NCBI RefSeq assembly: GCF_000721235.1
Contig: NZ_JOFH01000003.1
Span: 186,001 to 250,000 of the forward strand
From: Streptomyces olivaceus
GTDB taxonomy: Bacteria > Actinomycetota > Actinomycetes > Streptomycetales > Streptomycetaceae
Length of the DNA stretch: 64,000 bases
Direction of reading: 5' to 3'
In this document: piece after piece, positions 51,128 through 59,003 of the stretch
Position numbering within the stretch: the stretch's first letter is position 1
Layout of the letters: the number at the start of each line of letters is the position of its first letter
The notes under the pieces: model-generated
The model's input: the letters and a program-made list of their open reading frames with translations, nothing else
Told to the model about the DNA's origin: nothing
Databases searched by the model: none
Translations under genes and position numbers: made by a program

Positions 51128-51514
51128 GGAAGACCTCGCAGACGAAATGGGTGTCTTCGTGCCGAGCTAAATTAGATGCCTTGGGCACCTATACGGCGAC
51201 GTCAAGTTCGGCCAGACCGGTGGCGTGGGCAGAGTGGCCGGGGACCGCCGGGTGAGGGACGTCCGGGGCCCTCCCCGCGGCCGCCACGGACGGTGGGCGT
51301 GGCCTGATCACGTCGTTCGGCGGGACGGCCCGGCCCCCGGGTGCGGCCGGGATTGTCCTGTTCCGGCCGTCGAACGGACGCGCCCGCTCCGGATGTCCGC
51401 GCGGTGTTCGGGGGTACAGGGCAGGATGCAGGATGGACGGACGGGTTCCGCACCGGCCCGGTGGTCCGCACCGGCCGGGCGGTCCGACGACGCGACGATG
51501 GGACGGATGCACAG
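51128..51514. other. 387-bp intergenic region
   Basis: No gene is credible. It holds the promoter of the P450/ferredoxin pair; TTGACG on the minus strand near 51198-51203 and TATAGG downstream of it are too close together for a standard promoter. The TGCC-N3-GGCA element is a possible operator. A run of GGCGGGACGG-like words precedes the DDN-like gene. Confidence 0.6.
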
Positions 51515-51964
51515 ATGCCTCTTGAGGGCGAGTACGAACCCAGCCCGACGCAGTGGGTCCGGGATCAGGTCGAGCTGTACGAGGGCTCGGGCGGCACCGA
51601 GGGCACCACTCACCCGGACACGGGCCTGCCCGTGATCGTGCTGACCAGCCGGGGTGCGCGCAGCGGCAAGATCCGCAAGACGCCGCTGATGCGGGTCGAG
51701 CACGACGGCCGGTACGCCGCGGTCGCCTCCCTGGGCGGGGCGCCCAAGCACCCGGTCTGGTACTTCAACGTGCTGGCCGAGCCGCACGTGGAGCTCCAGG
51801 ACGGTCCACGCAAGCAGGACATGACGGCCCGTGAGGTCACCGGCGCGGAGAAGGCCGAGTGGTGGGAGCGCGCGGTCGCGGCGTATCCGCCGTACGCGGA
51901 CTACCAGAAGAAGACGGGCCGGGAGATCCCCGTCTTCGTGCTGGAGCCGGCCGACGCCGGCTGA
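51515..51964 (+). CDS. DDN-like deazaflavin-dependent nitroreductase
   Basis: A 149-residue split-barrel protein. [47 protein letters not shown] and [16 protein letters not shown] are the characteristic blocks of the deazaflavin (F420)-dependent nitroreductase family. Its members reduce quinones or nitro-aromatics with F420H2. The ATG follows GGGACGG by about ten bases. This is the second small F420/FMN split-barrel enzyme in the window. Confidence 0.86.
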   Translation: MPLEGEYEPSPTQWVRDQVELYEGSGGTEGTTHPDTGLPVIVLTSRGARSGKIRKTPLMRVEHDGRYAAVASLGGAPKHPVWYFNVLAEPHVELQDGPRKQDMTAREVTGAEKAEWWERAVAAYPPYADYQKKTGREIPVFVLEPADAG

Positions 51965-52028
51965 TCCGGCGCACGGGACTTCTCCCGGACCCGACGGCAT
52001 GGACCGTCGCGTGCCGGGCACACGACGG

Positions 52029-53024
52029 TCAGGCCCCGCCGCGCTCCCCCGTCGCGGCGGGGCTTTGCGCCGCCTCCCGCGCGGGGCGGTCGGTGACGTC
52101 GAGGAAGACCTGCCCGGCCTCGGGCACGGTGTGGGCGATCGACCGCTTGATGCGCACCGCGGCCTCCTCCACCTCCTCGCTGTCCAGGCCCGGCACCAGG
52201 TCGACGCGAGCGGCCACCAGGGCGGAGTCGAGGCCGGTCTTCATGGTGAACAGCGCCTCGACGCTGTCGATCTCCGGCTGCGCCCGCAGCAGCTCGCGGA
52301 TCCGCCCGTCGGCCTCGGGGTCGGCGGCCTCGCCGATCAGCTGGTCGCGGGCCTCGCGGCCCAGGCGGTAGGCCACGTACACGAGCAGCGCGCCGATGGC
52401 GAGCGAGGCGCAGGCCTCCCACACCACCTGCCCGGTGACCATGTGCAGGACCATGCCGATCATGGCGAGGGTGACGCCGAGCACGGCCGTGCCGTCCTCG
52501 GCGACCACCGTGCGCAGCGCCGGGTCGCGCAGCCCGGTGGCGAGACCGCCCTGGCCGCGTACCTGGTGCAGGGCGCGCAGCAGGGAGGCGCCCTCGGCGA
52601 GCAGGGCGACACCGAGCACGATCAGTCCGGCGACGTAGCCGCTCAGTTCCTCCTCGGCGCCGGAGCGCAGGGCCTCGACGCCCTGGAAGAAGGAGAAGCA
52701 GCCGCCCATCACGAAGATGCCGACGGCGGCGAGCAGCGACCAGAAGAACCGCTCCTTGCCGTAGCCGAAGGGGTGCCGCCGGTCGGCGGGCCGGCGGCTG
52801 CGGCGCAGGGCGGCGAGGAGGAAGATCTCGTTCATGCTGTCGGCCACCGAGTGCGCCGCCTCCGACAGCAGGGCCGGTGAGCCCGCGAAGAAGCCGCCGA
52901 CGGCCTTGGCGACCGCGATGACCAGGTTGGCGGCCAGGGCCACGAGCACGGTGACGCGCGTTCTGCGATCGGCCCTGCTCTCGCCGTCGCGGCCGGGTTT
53001 CTGTTCCGAGGCTGACTCACTCAC
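52029..53024 (-). CDS. cation diffusion facilitator transporter
   Basis: A 331-residue CDF protein. Six membrane helices lie within about 22-225. LLSEAAHSVADSMNEIF (helix II) carries the His/Asp metal-site pair and VVAEDGTAVLGVTLAMIG (helix V) the second. DRRHPFGYGKERFFWSLLAAVGIF and a cytoplasmic C-terminal domain follow. It would export Zn2+, Fe2+ or Co2+ in exchange for protons. The GTG start has no clear ribosome site. It converges on the DDN-like gene. Confidence 0.9.
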   Translation of the reverse strand: MSESASEQKPGRDGESRADRRTRVTVLVALAANLVIAVAKAVGGFFAGSPALLSEAAHSVADSMNEIFLLAALRRSRRPADRRHPFGYGKERFFWSLLAAVGIFVMGGCFSFFQGVEALRSGAEEELSGYVAGLIVLGVALLAEGASLLRALHQVRGQGGLATGLRDPALRTVVAEDGTAVLGVTLAMIGMVLHMVTGQVVWEACASLAIGALLVYVAYRLGREARDQLIGEAADPEADGRIRELLRAQPEIDSVEALFTMKTGLDSALVAARVDLVPGLDSEEVEEAAVRIKRSIAHTVPEAGQVFLDVTDRPAREAAQSPAATGERGGA

Positions 53025-53141
53025 GAAGGCCGACTGCCCCCGGCCGTGCCCCTCACACCCGCCGTGCGGGTGGCCCGCCAGTGCCGACGGCCGAAAACGG
53101 GGAACGCGTCCAGTGGCAGACGAACGACGGGAGGCAGACCC

Positions 53142-54167
53142 ATGAGCGGCGACGACGCGACGCCGGGCAACAGCGGTTACGGCAGGAAGGCCTTCAAGCG
53201 GTCCCGGAGCCATTTCGCGGACCGGATCACCGCGGACGGCCGGGACGGCTGGCCGGTGGAACCCGGCCGCTACCGCCTGGTGGTCAGCCGCGCCTGTCCG
53301 TGGGCCAGCCGGGCCCTGGTCTCCCGGCGGCTGCTCGGCCTGGAGGACGCCCTCTCCCTGGCGGTCGCCGACCCGGTCCAGGACGACCGCAGCTGGCGGT
53401 TCACTTTGGACCCGGACGGCCGCGACCCGGTCCTCGGCATCCGCTTCCTCAGTGAGGCCTACGACCGCCGGGAGACGGGCTACCCGGGCGGGGTGAGCGT
53501 GCCGGCGGTGGTGGACGTGCCCAGCGGGAAGCTGGTCACCAACGACTACCAGCAGATCACCCTGGACCTCGCCACCGAGTGGGCCGCCCTGCACCGGCCG
53601 GGCGCGCCCGACCTGTATCCCGAGGCGCTGCGCGCCGAGATCGACGAGGTCATGGCGGGCGTCTACGAGGACGTCAACAACGGCGTGTATCGGGCGGGCT
53701 TCGCGACCGGCCAGGAGGAGTACGAGGCGGCGTGCACGGGCGTCTTCCGGCGCCTGGAACAGCTGGCGCCCCGGCTGGAGGGGCAGCGCTACCTGGTCGG
53801 CGACACGATCACGGAGGCGGACATCCGCCTGTTCACGACGCTGGTCCGCTTCGACGCCGTCTACCACGGTCACTTCAAGTGCAACCGCTGGAAGCTGACG
53901 GAGAACCCGGTGCTGTGGGCGTACGTCCGCGACCTGTTCCAGACGCCCGGTTTCGGGGACACCGTCGACTTCGACCACATCAAACGGCACTACTACCAGG
54001 TGCACACCGGCATCAACCCGACCGGCATCGTCCCGCTGGGCCCGGACCTGGCGGGCTGGCTCACGCCCCACCACCGCGAGGAGCTGGGCGGCCGGCCGTT
54101 CGGCGACGGGACGCCGCCGGGCCCGGTCCGAGCCGAGGAGGAGGTGCCGGCGCGCGGCAGGCCCTGA
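53142..54167 (+). CDS. glutathionyl-hydroquinone reductase homologue (mycothiol-dependent)
   Basis: A 341-residue thioredoxin-fold/GST-C protein. VVSRACPWASRALVSRRLLGLEDA carries the catalytic Cys52 in the CPWA motif of ECM4/YqjG enzymes. GYPGGVSVPAVVDVPSGKLVTNDYQQI and VYHGHFKCNRWKLTENP are the diagnostic later blocks. Actinobacteria lack glutathione, so the natural thiol is probably mycothiol. GGGAGG lies six bases before the ATG. It is divergent from the CDF gene. Confidence 0.87.
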   Translation: MSGDDATPGNSGYGRKAFKRSRSHFADRITADGRDGWPVEPGRYRLVVSRACPWASRALVSRRLLGLEDALSLAVADPVQDDRSWRFTLDPDGRDPVLGIRFLSEAYDRRETGYPGGVSVPAVVDVPSGKLVTNDYQQITLDLATEWAALHRPGAPDLYPEALRAEIDEVMAGVYEDVNNGVYRAGFATGQEEYEAACTGVFRRLEQLAPRLEGQRYLVGDTITEADIRLFTTLVRFDAVYHGHFKCNRWKLTENPVLWAYVRDLFQTPGFGDTVDFDHIKRHYYQVHTGINPTGIVPLGPDLAGWLTPHHREELGGRPFGDGTPPGPVRAEEEVPARGRP

Positions 54168-54255
54168 CCCCTTCCACCGCCGTCCCGTTCCAGCACCGCC
54201 CCACCGCTTCCACCGTTTCCCCGCTGCACATCGCACAGCGCGCAAGGAGATCCGC

Positions 54256-54558
54256 ATGGCGAAGACAAAGAAGAAGAAGCTCCCGCTCGCCTACAAACCG
54301 GTGGGCTTCGCGCTCGGGTGGCTGGGCGGCACGCTGGCCGGACTGGCCTTCCAGAAGACCTGGAAGCTGATCCGGGACGAGGACGACGCGCCCGACGCGC
54401 TCGACCCGGACCGCGGCTGGGGGGAGATCCTGCTGGCCGCCGCGATCCAGGGCGCCATCTTCGCGGCGGTGCGCAGTGCCGTGGACCGGACCGGCGCGAA
54501 GGCCATCGCGCGCTCCACCGGCACCTGGCCGATCCCCGGCAAGGGCGGGCGGGACTGA
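54256..54558 (+). CDS. DUF4235 membrane protein
   Basis: A 100-residue protein. A very basic N-terminus (AKTKKKKLPLAYKP) precedes a hydrophobic segment (VGFALGWLGGTLAGLAF) and a second segment (WGEILLAAAIQGAIFAAVRSAVDR). These match DUF4235, a small membrane-protein family of actinobacteria. The function is unknown. GGAG lies 8 bases before the ATG. Confidence 0.87.
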   Translation: MAKTKKKKLPLAYKPVGFALGWLGGTLAGLAFQKTWKLIRDEDDAPDALDPDRGWGEILLAAAIQGAIFAAVRSAVDRTGAKAIARSTGTWPIPGKGGRD

Positions 54559-54603
54559 CCGCACCGCCCCTCCCCCGCCGCGACGGCACCCGGCAGGCCG
54601 CGT

Positions 54604-54999
54604 TCAGCCCTGCTTGGGTGCCGTCGGCGCGACGGCCAGGCGCAGGGTGAAGGAGTGCCCCGCCGGGTCGGAGAAGCCGCGTTCCTCGTGCGGCCCCGCC
54701 GCGTCCTTGGCCTCCACCGGCCGCCCGCCGAGCCCGACGATCGCGCGCTCGGCCTCGTCCAGGTCCGCCACCACGAGGTCCAGGTGGACCTGGAGCGAAT
54801 TCTCCGGGCGGGGCCAGCTGGGCGGGGTGGCGTTCACGTCCCGCCGGAAGGCCAGGCGGAAGCCGCTCGGCCCCTCGATCTCGATCCGGTTGGCGGTCAC
54901 GTCCGTCTCCTCCGCCCCCAGCAGGCCCTTGTAGAACTCCGCGAGCCGCTCGGGCTCGGCGCAGTCGAGCACCACGACGCCCGCGTTGACCAGTGCCAT
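54604..54999 (-). CDS. VOC (glyoxalase/bleomycin-resistance-like) protein
   Basis: A 131-residue protein with two beta-alpha-beta-beta-beta modules. VVVLDCAEPERLAEFYKGLLGAEETDV starts the first and HLDLVVADLDEAERAIVGLGGRPVEA the second; HEERGFSDPAGHSFTLRL ends with the metal-binding Glu/His position. The substrate is not known. The gene converges on DUF4235. GGAGGGGAAC is 12 bases before the ATG. Confidence 0.85.
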   Translation of the reverse strand: MALVNAGVVVLDCAEPERLAEFYKGLLGAEETDVTANRIEIEGPSGFRLAFRRDVNATPPSWPRPENSLQVHLDLVVADLDEAERAIVGLGGRPVEAKDAAGPHEERGFSDPAGHSFTLRLAVAPTAPKQG

Positions 55000-55259
55000 G
55001 TCGTCTCGTTCCCCTCCGGAGATGCCGGGTGTGGGGCGGTCTGCCCCACACCTCGTACTGTGCGGATACCCGGCGGAGCCGGGAGTAACGGAGATCACCA
55101 GCGGACGCCGTGTAGATCATTTAGGGTACGGGCAGCCTCGTATCGCTTCTCGGTTCAACTTTCTTTCCGTGAAGCCGAGTTCGAGTGCGCGGACGGCCCC
55201 GCCGCCGTCCGCTCGCAGGGCCGGGGGGACTCTGCGCTCCGTCTCCCGAAAGGAACCAC

Positions 55260-56288
55260 ATGCAGGACGTCCGCTTCGACCTCCCCTTCGACACCCCCGT
55301 CAGCCCGCATCTCGCGCACGCCCGTGAGCGCCATCTGCGCTGGGTGCGCGAGCGGGGGCTGGTGCGCAGCGCGGCGGGCTTCGAGGAGTACCGCTCCTGG
55401 GACCTCTCCGAGGCCGCCGCCCGCACCTACCCGCACGCGTCGGCCGACGACATGGTCGTCCTGATGAACTGGTTCTCGCTGGCCTTCCTCTTCGACGACC
55501 AGTTCGACGCCGCCCGGCCGGACCGCGCGGAGCGCATAGCCGAGGTGGCCCGGGAACTCATCGCCACGCCGCTGCGTCCGGCGGGGACCCCGCCGCGCGT
55601 GGAGTGCCCCATCACGCTGGCGTGGGCGGAGGTCTGGGGTCACCTTTCGGATGGCATGTCCCTGACGTGGAAGTCCCGGTTCGCGGCGTCCTGGGGCCGG
55701 TTCCTGGTGGCGCACTGCGAGGAGGTCGACCTGGCGGCCCACGGCCGGGCCGCCACGCTGGGGATCGAGGAGTACGCCGTCTTCCGGCGCCGCACGGTCG
55801 GCATCCACCACAGCATCGACGCGGGCGAGCGCAGCCGCGGCTTCGAGGTGCCGGCCGCGGCGATGGCGCACCCCCTCATGGAGCGGATGCGGGACCTGGC
55901 CGCGGACACCATCGGGTTCATGAACGACATCCACTCCTTCGAGCGCGAGCGCCGCCGCGGCGACGGGCACAACCTCGTCGCTGTGCTGCAGCGCGAGCGG
56001 GGCTGCTCCTGGCAGGAGGCGGCCGAGGAGGCGTACCGCATGACGACCGACTGCCTCGACGAGTACGTCGCCCTGGAGGCGCGCGTGCCGCAGATGTGCG
56101 ACGAGCTGGGTCTCGACGGCGACGGGCGCACGCGGGTGCGGCTGGGTGTGGAGGCCATCCAGCACTGGATCAACGGCAACTACGAGTGGGCACTGACGAC
56201 CGGTCGCTACGCGGCGGCCAAGGACGGCCCGGTCGCCACGGCCGAACAGGCCGGGCGGGGCTCGGTGGACGACCTGCTGGGCGTGTAG
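55260..56288 (+). CDS. class I terpene cyclase
   Basis: A 342-residue sesquiterpene-cyclase-type protein. The aspartate-rich motif is DDQFD (79-83) and the NSE triad is N222-S226-E230 (NDIHSFERE), with an RY pair near the end (GRYAAAK). The length and fold match pentalenene- and epi-isozizaene-type synthases, which ionise farnesyl diphosphate with Mg2+. The product cannot be told from sequence. GAAAGGAA precedes the ATG. It converges on the conservon P450, which could oxidise the product. Confidence 0.9.
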   Translation: MQDVRFDLPFDTPVSPHLAHARERHLRWVRERGLVRSAAGFEEYRSWDLSEAAARTYPHASADDMVVLMNWFSLAFLFDDQFDAARPDRAERIAEVARELIATPLRPAGTPPRVECPITLAWAEVWGHLSDGMSLTWKSRFAASWGRFLVAHCEEVDLAAHGRAATLGIEEYAVFRRRTVGIHHSIDAGERSRGFEVPAAAMAHPLMERMRDLAADTIGFMNDIHSFERERRRGDGHNLVAVLQRERGCSWQEAAEEAYRMTTDCLDEYVALEARVPQMCDELGLDGDGRTRVRLGVEAIQHWINGNYEWALTTGRYAAAKDGPVATAEQAGRGSVDDLLGV

Positions 56289-56290
56289 GA

Positions 56291-56385
56291 CGAAAGCCGC
56301 CGCCCGGCCGGTGTTCCGGCCGGGCGGCGGCTTTCGCTCGGTCCCGCGGCTTTCGCTCGGTCCCGCGGCTTTCGCTCGGTCCCGT
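56291..56385. terminator. strong bidirectional terminator with triplicated arm
   Basis: A perfect 21-bp stem with a TGTT loop (56291-56336) separates the convergent terpene cyclase and P450 genes. Three 19-bp tandem units (GGCTTTCGCTCGGTCCCG-x) overlap its right arm, and each can pair with the GAAAGCC left arm, giving alternative hairpins. Confidence 0.92.
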
Positions 56386-56389
56386 TTGG

Positions 56390-57637
56390 CTATCGGGCGA
56401 ACTCCACCGGCAGGCTGTCCAGCCGGGACTCCCAGGTGGAGGCCGTGGAGGTCAGCTCGGACGCCGGCACGGCCAGGCGCAGGCCCGGCAGGCGGTGGAG
56501 CAGGACGTCGACGGCCGTCTCGATGATGGCCTGGCCGATGTTCTGCCCCGGGCATTCGTGGGGGCCCGCGCTGAAGGCGAGGTGCGAGGCGTTGCCCTCG
56601 ACCGAGACGCCGGTGGCGGGGCGGATCTCGGGGTCGTGGTTGCCGGCCGTGAGGCCCAGCACGAGCAGGTCGCCCTCCTTGACCGGACAGCCGCCCAGTT
56701 CCAGGTCGGCGGTGGCGAACCGGCCCGGCAGCACGGCGAGCGGCGGGGAGTTCCACATGACCTCCTCCACCACCGCGGACATGTTCAGCTGCCCGCTCAC
56801 CAGGCCGGACAGCCGGGCGGAGTCGGTGAGGACGAGCTGCAGCACCCGGGCCAGCAGGTTGCTGGTCGTGGTGTGGGCGGTGATCAGCACCAGGCGCAGG
56901 TGGTTGACGATCTCGTCCTCGTCGAGGCCGGAGTTGTGCTCGATGAGACCGGAGGCGAAGTCGGACCCCGGCTCCCTGCGCTTGCGCTCGGCGAGTTCAC
57001 CGAGGATGCCCATGATGCGCTCGTTGTGCGTGAGGGCGTCCGCGCCGCCCTTGATCACCTGGCTGCTGGACTCGGCGAGGGTGCGTCCCTCCCGCTCGGC
57101 GAGGCCGAAGACCCGGGTGAGGACCAGCATGGGCAGGTACTCGGCGAAGTCGGCCACCAGGTCGGCGCGGCCCTCGTCGGCGAACGCGTCGATCTGCTTG
57201 TTGGCGAAGTGCGTGATGTGCCGCCGGATGCCGCGTCCCGCGACGGCGTACAGGTTGTCGGTGACCGCGCCGCGCAGCCTGCGGTGCGGTTCGCCGTCCT
57301 GGGAGACGCAGTCGGGCCGCCACCCCACCATCTGCATCAGCGGCGCCGTCTCCGCGACCCGGCCGTCCTGGAAGTCCCGCCAGATCCGCGAGTCGCGGCT
57401 GAACTGGAGGGGGTTGTCCAGCACTCGCCGGTTCTCCCGGTAGCCGAGCACCAGCCAGGCGGGGACGTCGTCCTCCAGCAGTACCGGCGCGACCGCCCCG
57501 TGCTCGCCCCGCAGCCGCGCGTAGATCTCGTGCGGGTCGGTCGCCGCGTCGGGTCCGTAGAGCCGGACGGCGCCCTCGCCGTGGGCGACGGGGCAGCCGC
57601 CGCCCGTGGGGGCGGACGGGGTCTGGTCGTCGTTCAT
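56390..57637 (-). CDS. conservon-linked cytochrome P450 lacking ExxR (CYP157-like)
   Basis: A 415-residue P450. The heme loop FSAGPHECPGQNIG contains Cys362, and the I-helix LITAHTTTSN has the oxygen-activating Thr cluster. The K-helix motif reads E292-V-M-W295: the normally invariant Arg of ExxR is Trp. This loss is known in the CYP157 family of streptomycetes, which lie in conservons. The ATG overlaps the CvnD stop (ATGA), so it is translationally coupled to the operon. It may act with the terpene cyclase or, as in other conservons, in signalling. Confidence 0.9.
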   Translation of the reverse strand: MNDDQTPSAPTGGGCPVAHGEGAVRLYGPDAATDPHEIYARLRGEHGAVAPVLLEDDVPAWLVLGYRENRRVLDNPLQFSRDSRIWRDFQDGRVAETAPLMQMVGWRPDCVSQDGEPHRRLRGAVTDNLYAVAGRGIRRHITHFANKQIDAFADEGRADLVADFAEYLPMLVLTRVFGLAEREGRTLAESSSQVIKGGADALTHNERIMGILGELAERKRREPGSDFASGLIEHNSGLDEDEIVNHLRLVLITAHTTTSNLLARVLQLVLTDSARLSGLVSGQLNMSAVVEEVMWNSPPLAVLPGRFATADLELGGCPVKEGDLLVLGLTAGNHDPEIRPATGVSVEGNASHLAFSAGPHECPGQNIGQAIIETAVDVLLHRLPGLRLAVPASELTSTASTWESRLDSLPVEFAR

Positions 57638-58239
57638 CGGGGCTCCAGGGCGGCGGCCGAGCGGTCCTTCAGGTGACGGATCAGGGTGACCAGCACGTCG
57701 CGGCCGGCTGTGGGGTCACGGGCGTCGAAGGCGACGACCGGCGTGTGCGGCGCGATGTCCAGGGCGTCGCGGATCTCGTCGACCGGGTAGTCGCGCGAGT
57801 CGGGGAAGACGTTGAGCGCGATGACGAAGGGGACCTTCTGCCGCTCCATCTCCTCGATCGCCCGGAAGCTGGAGGCCAGCCGCCGGGTGTCCACCAGGAC
57901 GACCGCGCCGAGGGCGCCCTTGAACAGGCCGTTCCACAGGAACCAGAAGCGTTCCTGGCCCGGGGTGCCGAACAGGTACAGCATCAGCGTCTCGTTGAGG
58001 CCGATCTTGCCGAAGTCCAGGCTGACCGTGGTCTGCGTCTTGTCGGCCACCCCGATGAGGGGGTCGACGTCGGCGCTGGCCTGGGTGAGGGTCTCCTCGG
58101 TGGTCAGCGGTTTGATGTCGCTGACGGCGCGGACCATGGTGGTCTTGCCCGTTCCGAAGCCGCCGGCGATCATCACCTTCACCGAGCGGGTGTCCCCCGC
58201 CGTGGATGACCCCGGTCGGTCAAAGCCTTTGAAGTCCAC
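57634..58239 (-). CDS. cvnD: conservon GTPase CvnD
   Basis: A 201-residue small GTPase of the conservon type. The G1 P-loop is GGFGTGKTT, the switch/G3 region is YLFGTPGQERFW, G4 is ALNVFPD. It binds GTP and is membrane-associated with CvnA-C in the model from S. coelicolor. A GTG start is used; the N-terminus overlaps the CvnC end by 20 bases and its stop overlaps the P450 start by 4. Confidence 0.93.
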   Translation of the reverse strand: MDFKGFDRPGSSTAGDTRSVKVMIAGGFGTGKTTMVRAVSDIKPLTTEETLTQASADVDPLIGVADKTQTTVSLDFGKIGLNETLMLYLFGTPGQERFWFLWNGLFKGALGAVVLVDTRRLASSFRAIEEMERQKVPFVIALNVFPDSRDYPVDEIRDALDIAPHTPVVAFDARDPTAGRDVLVTLIRHLKDRSAAALEPR

Positions 58240-58591
58240 TGAGTACCTCCTCAAGGAGCGCGAGGTCGGGCCCGCGGCCGGCATCCAGTGCCGGGATGGG
58301 ATCACGGGCTTCGACGCTGCCCGCCTGGAGCAGGTCGGACAGCAGCACCGCGAGAATGTTGAAGGGCAAGTGCAGATGGGCGCCGAGTTCGGCCACCGAA
58401 AGCGGGTCGCGGCAGCGCCGGAGGATCTCCTCGTGCTCGTGCTGCATGCCCGGTAAGGGGGCGGCACGCGCGACGACGAGCGTCGCCACGTCGAGGGTCG
58501 ACGCCGAACCGCCCGGCCCGCTGCGCCCTCCGGTGAGGACGTAGTAGCGCTCGAGACCGGACGGATCGGTCGGTCGGCGGGGAGCACTCAT
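58220..58591 (-). CDS. cvnC: conservon DUF742 protein CvnC
   Basis: A 123-residue DUF742 protein. LERYYVLTGGR, EEILRRCRDPLSVAELGAHLHLPFNILAVLLSDLL (a winged-helix-like segment) and VLSGLQRL are the characteristic blocks. It is the third conservon subunit. The ATG overlaps the CvnB stop by 4 bases (ATGA). Confidence 0.93.
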   Translation of the reverse strand: MSAPRRPTDPSGLERYYVLTGGRSGPGGSASTLDVATLVVARAAPLPGMQHEHEEILRRCRDPLSVAELGAHLHLPFNILAVLLSDLLQAGSVEARDPIPALDAGRGPDLALLEEVLSGLQRL

Positions 58592-58998
58592 CCAGAGTGC
58601 TCCTCCTGGCGCGGCGTGGTCCCGAGGAGTTCACCCATCCGGCGGGCCAGGTCGCGCATCTGATGGCCCAGCAGGCCCTGGTCGAGTCCTTCGCGGGCGA
58701 GGACGCCGAGATACGTCTCCATGCCCGCCCGGACGACGAACAGGTGCCCGCCGTCCACCTCGATCATCGCCAGCCGCAGCTGCCCCGCGTGCTGCGGGAA
58801 CTGCTCGGCCACCGGCTGGGCCAGCGCCTGCAGGCCGGCCACCACGGCGGCGAAGCGGTCCACGTCGTCGGGGTCTTCGGCGCCGTAGGAAGTGATCGCC
58901 TTGCCGTCGCTGGAGGCAACGAGGGCGAAGCGGATCTCCTGGATGCTCTCCACAAGGTCGCGGAGCGCCCAGCTCACGTCGGTTCCCTGGTGCGTCAT
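58588..58998 (-). CDS. cvnB: conservon roadblock/LC7 protein CvnB
   Basis: A 136-residue roadblock/LC7-fold protein. FALVASSDGKAITSYGAEDPDDVDRFAAVVAGLQALA and HLFVVRAGMETYLGVLARE are the diagnostic strands and helices. In conservons this subunit is the MglB-like partner and GTPase regulator of CvnD. It starts 5 bases after the CvnA stop. Confidence 0.94.
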   Translation of the reverse strand: MTHQGTDVSWALRDLVESIQEIRFALVASSDGKAITSYGAEDPDDVDRFAAVVAGLQALAQPVAEQFPQHAGQLRLAMIEVDGGHLFVVRAGMETYLGVLAREGLDQGLLGHQMRDLARRMGELLGTTPRQEEHSG

Positions 58999-59003
58999 GG
59001 GGA

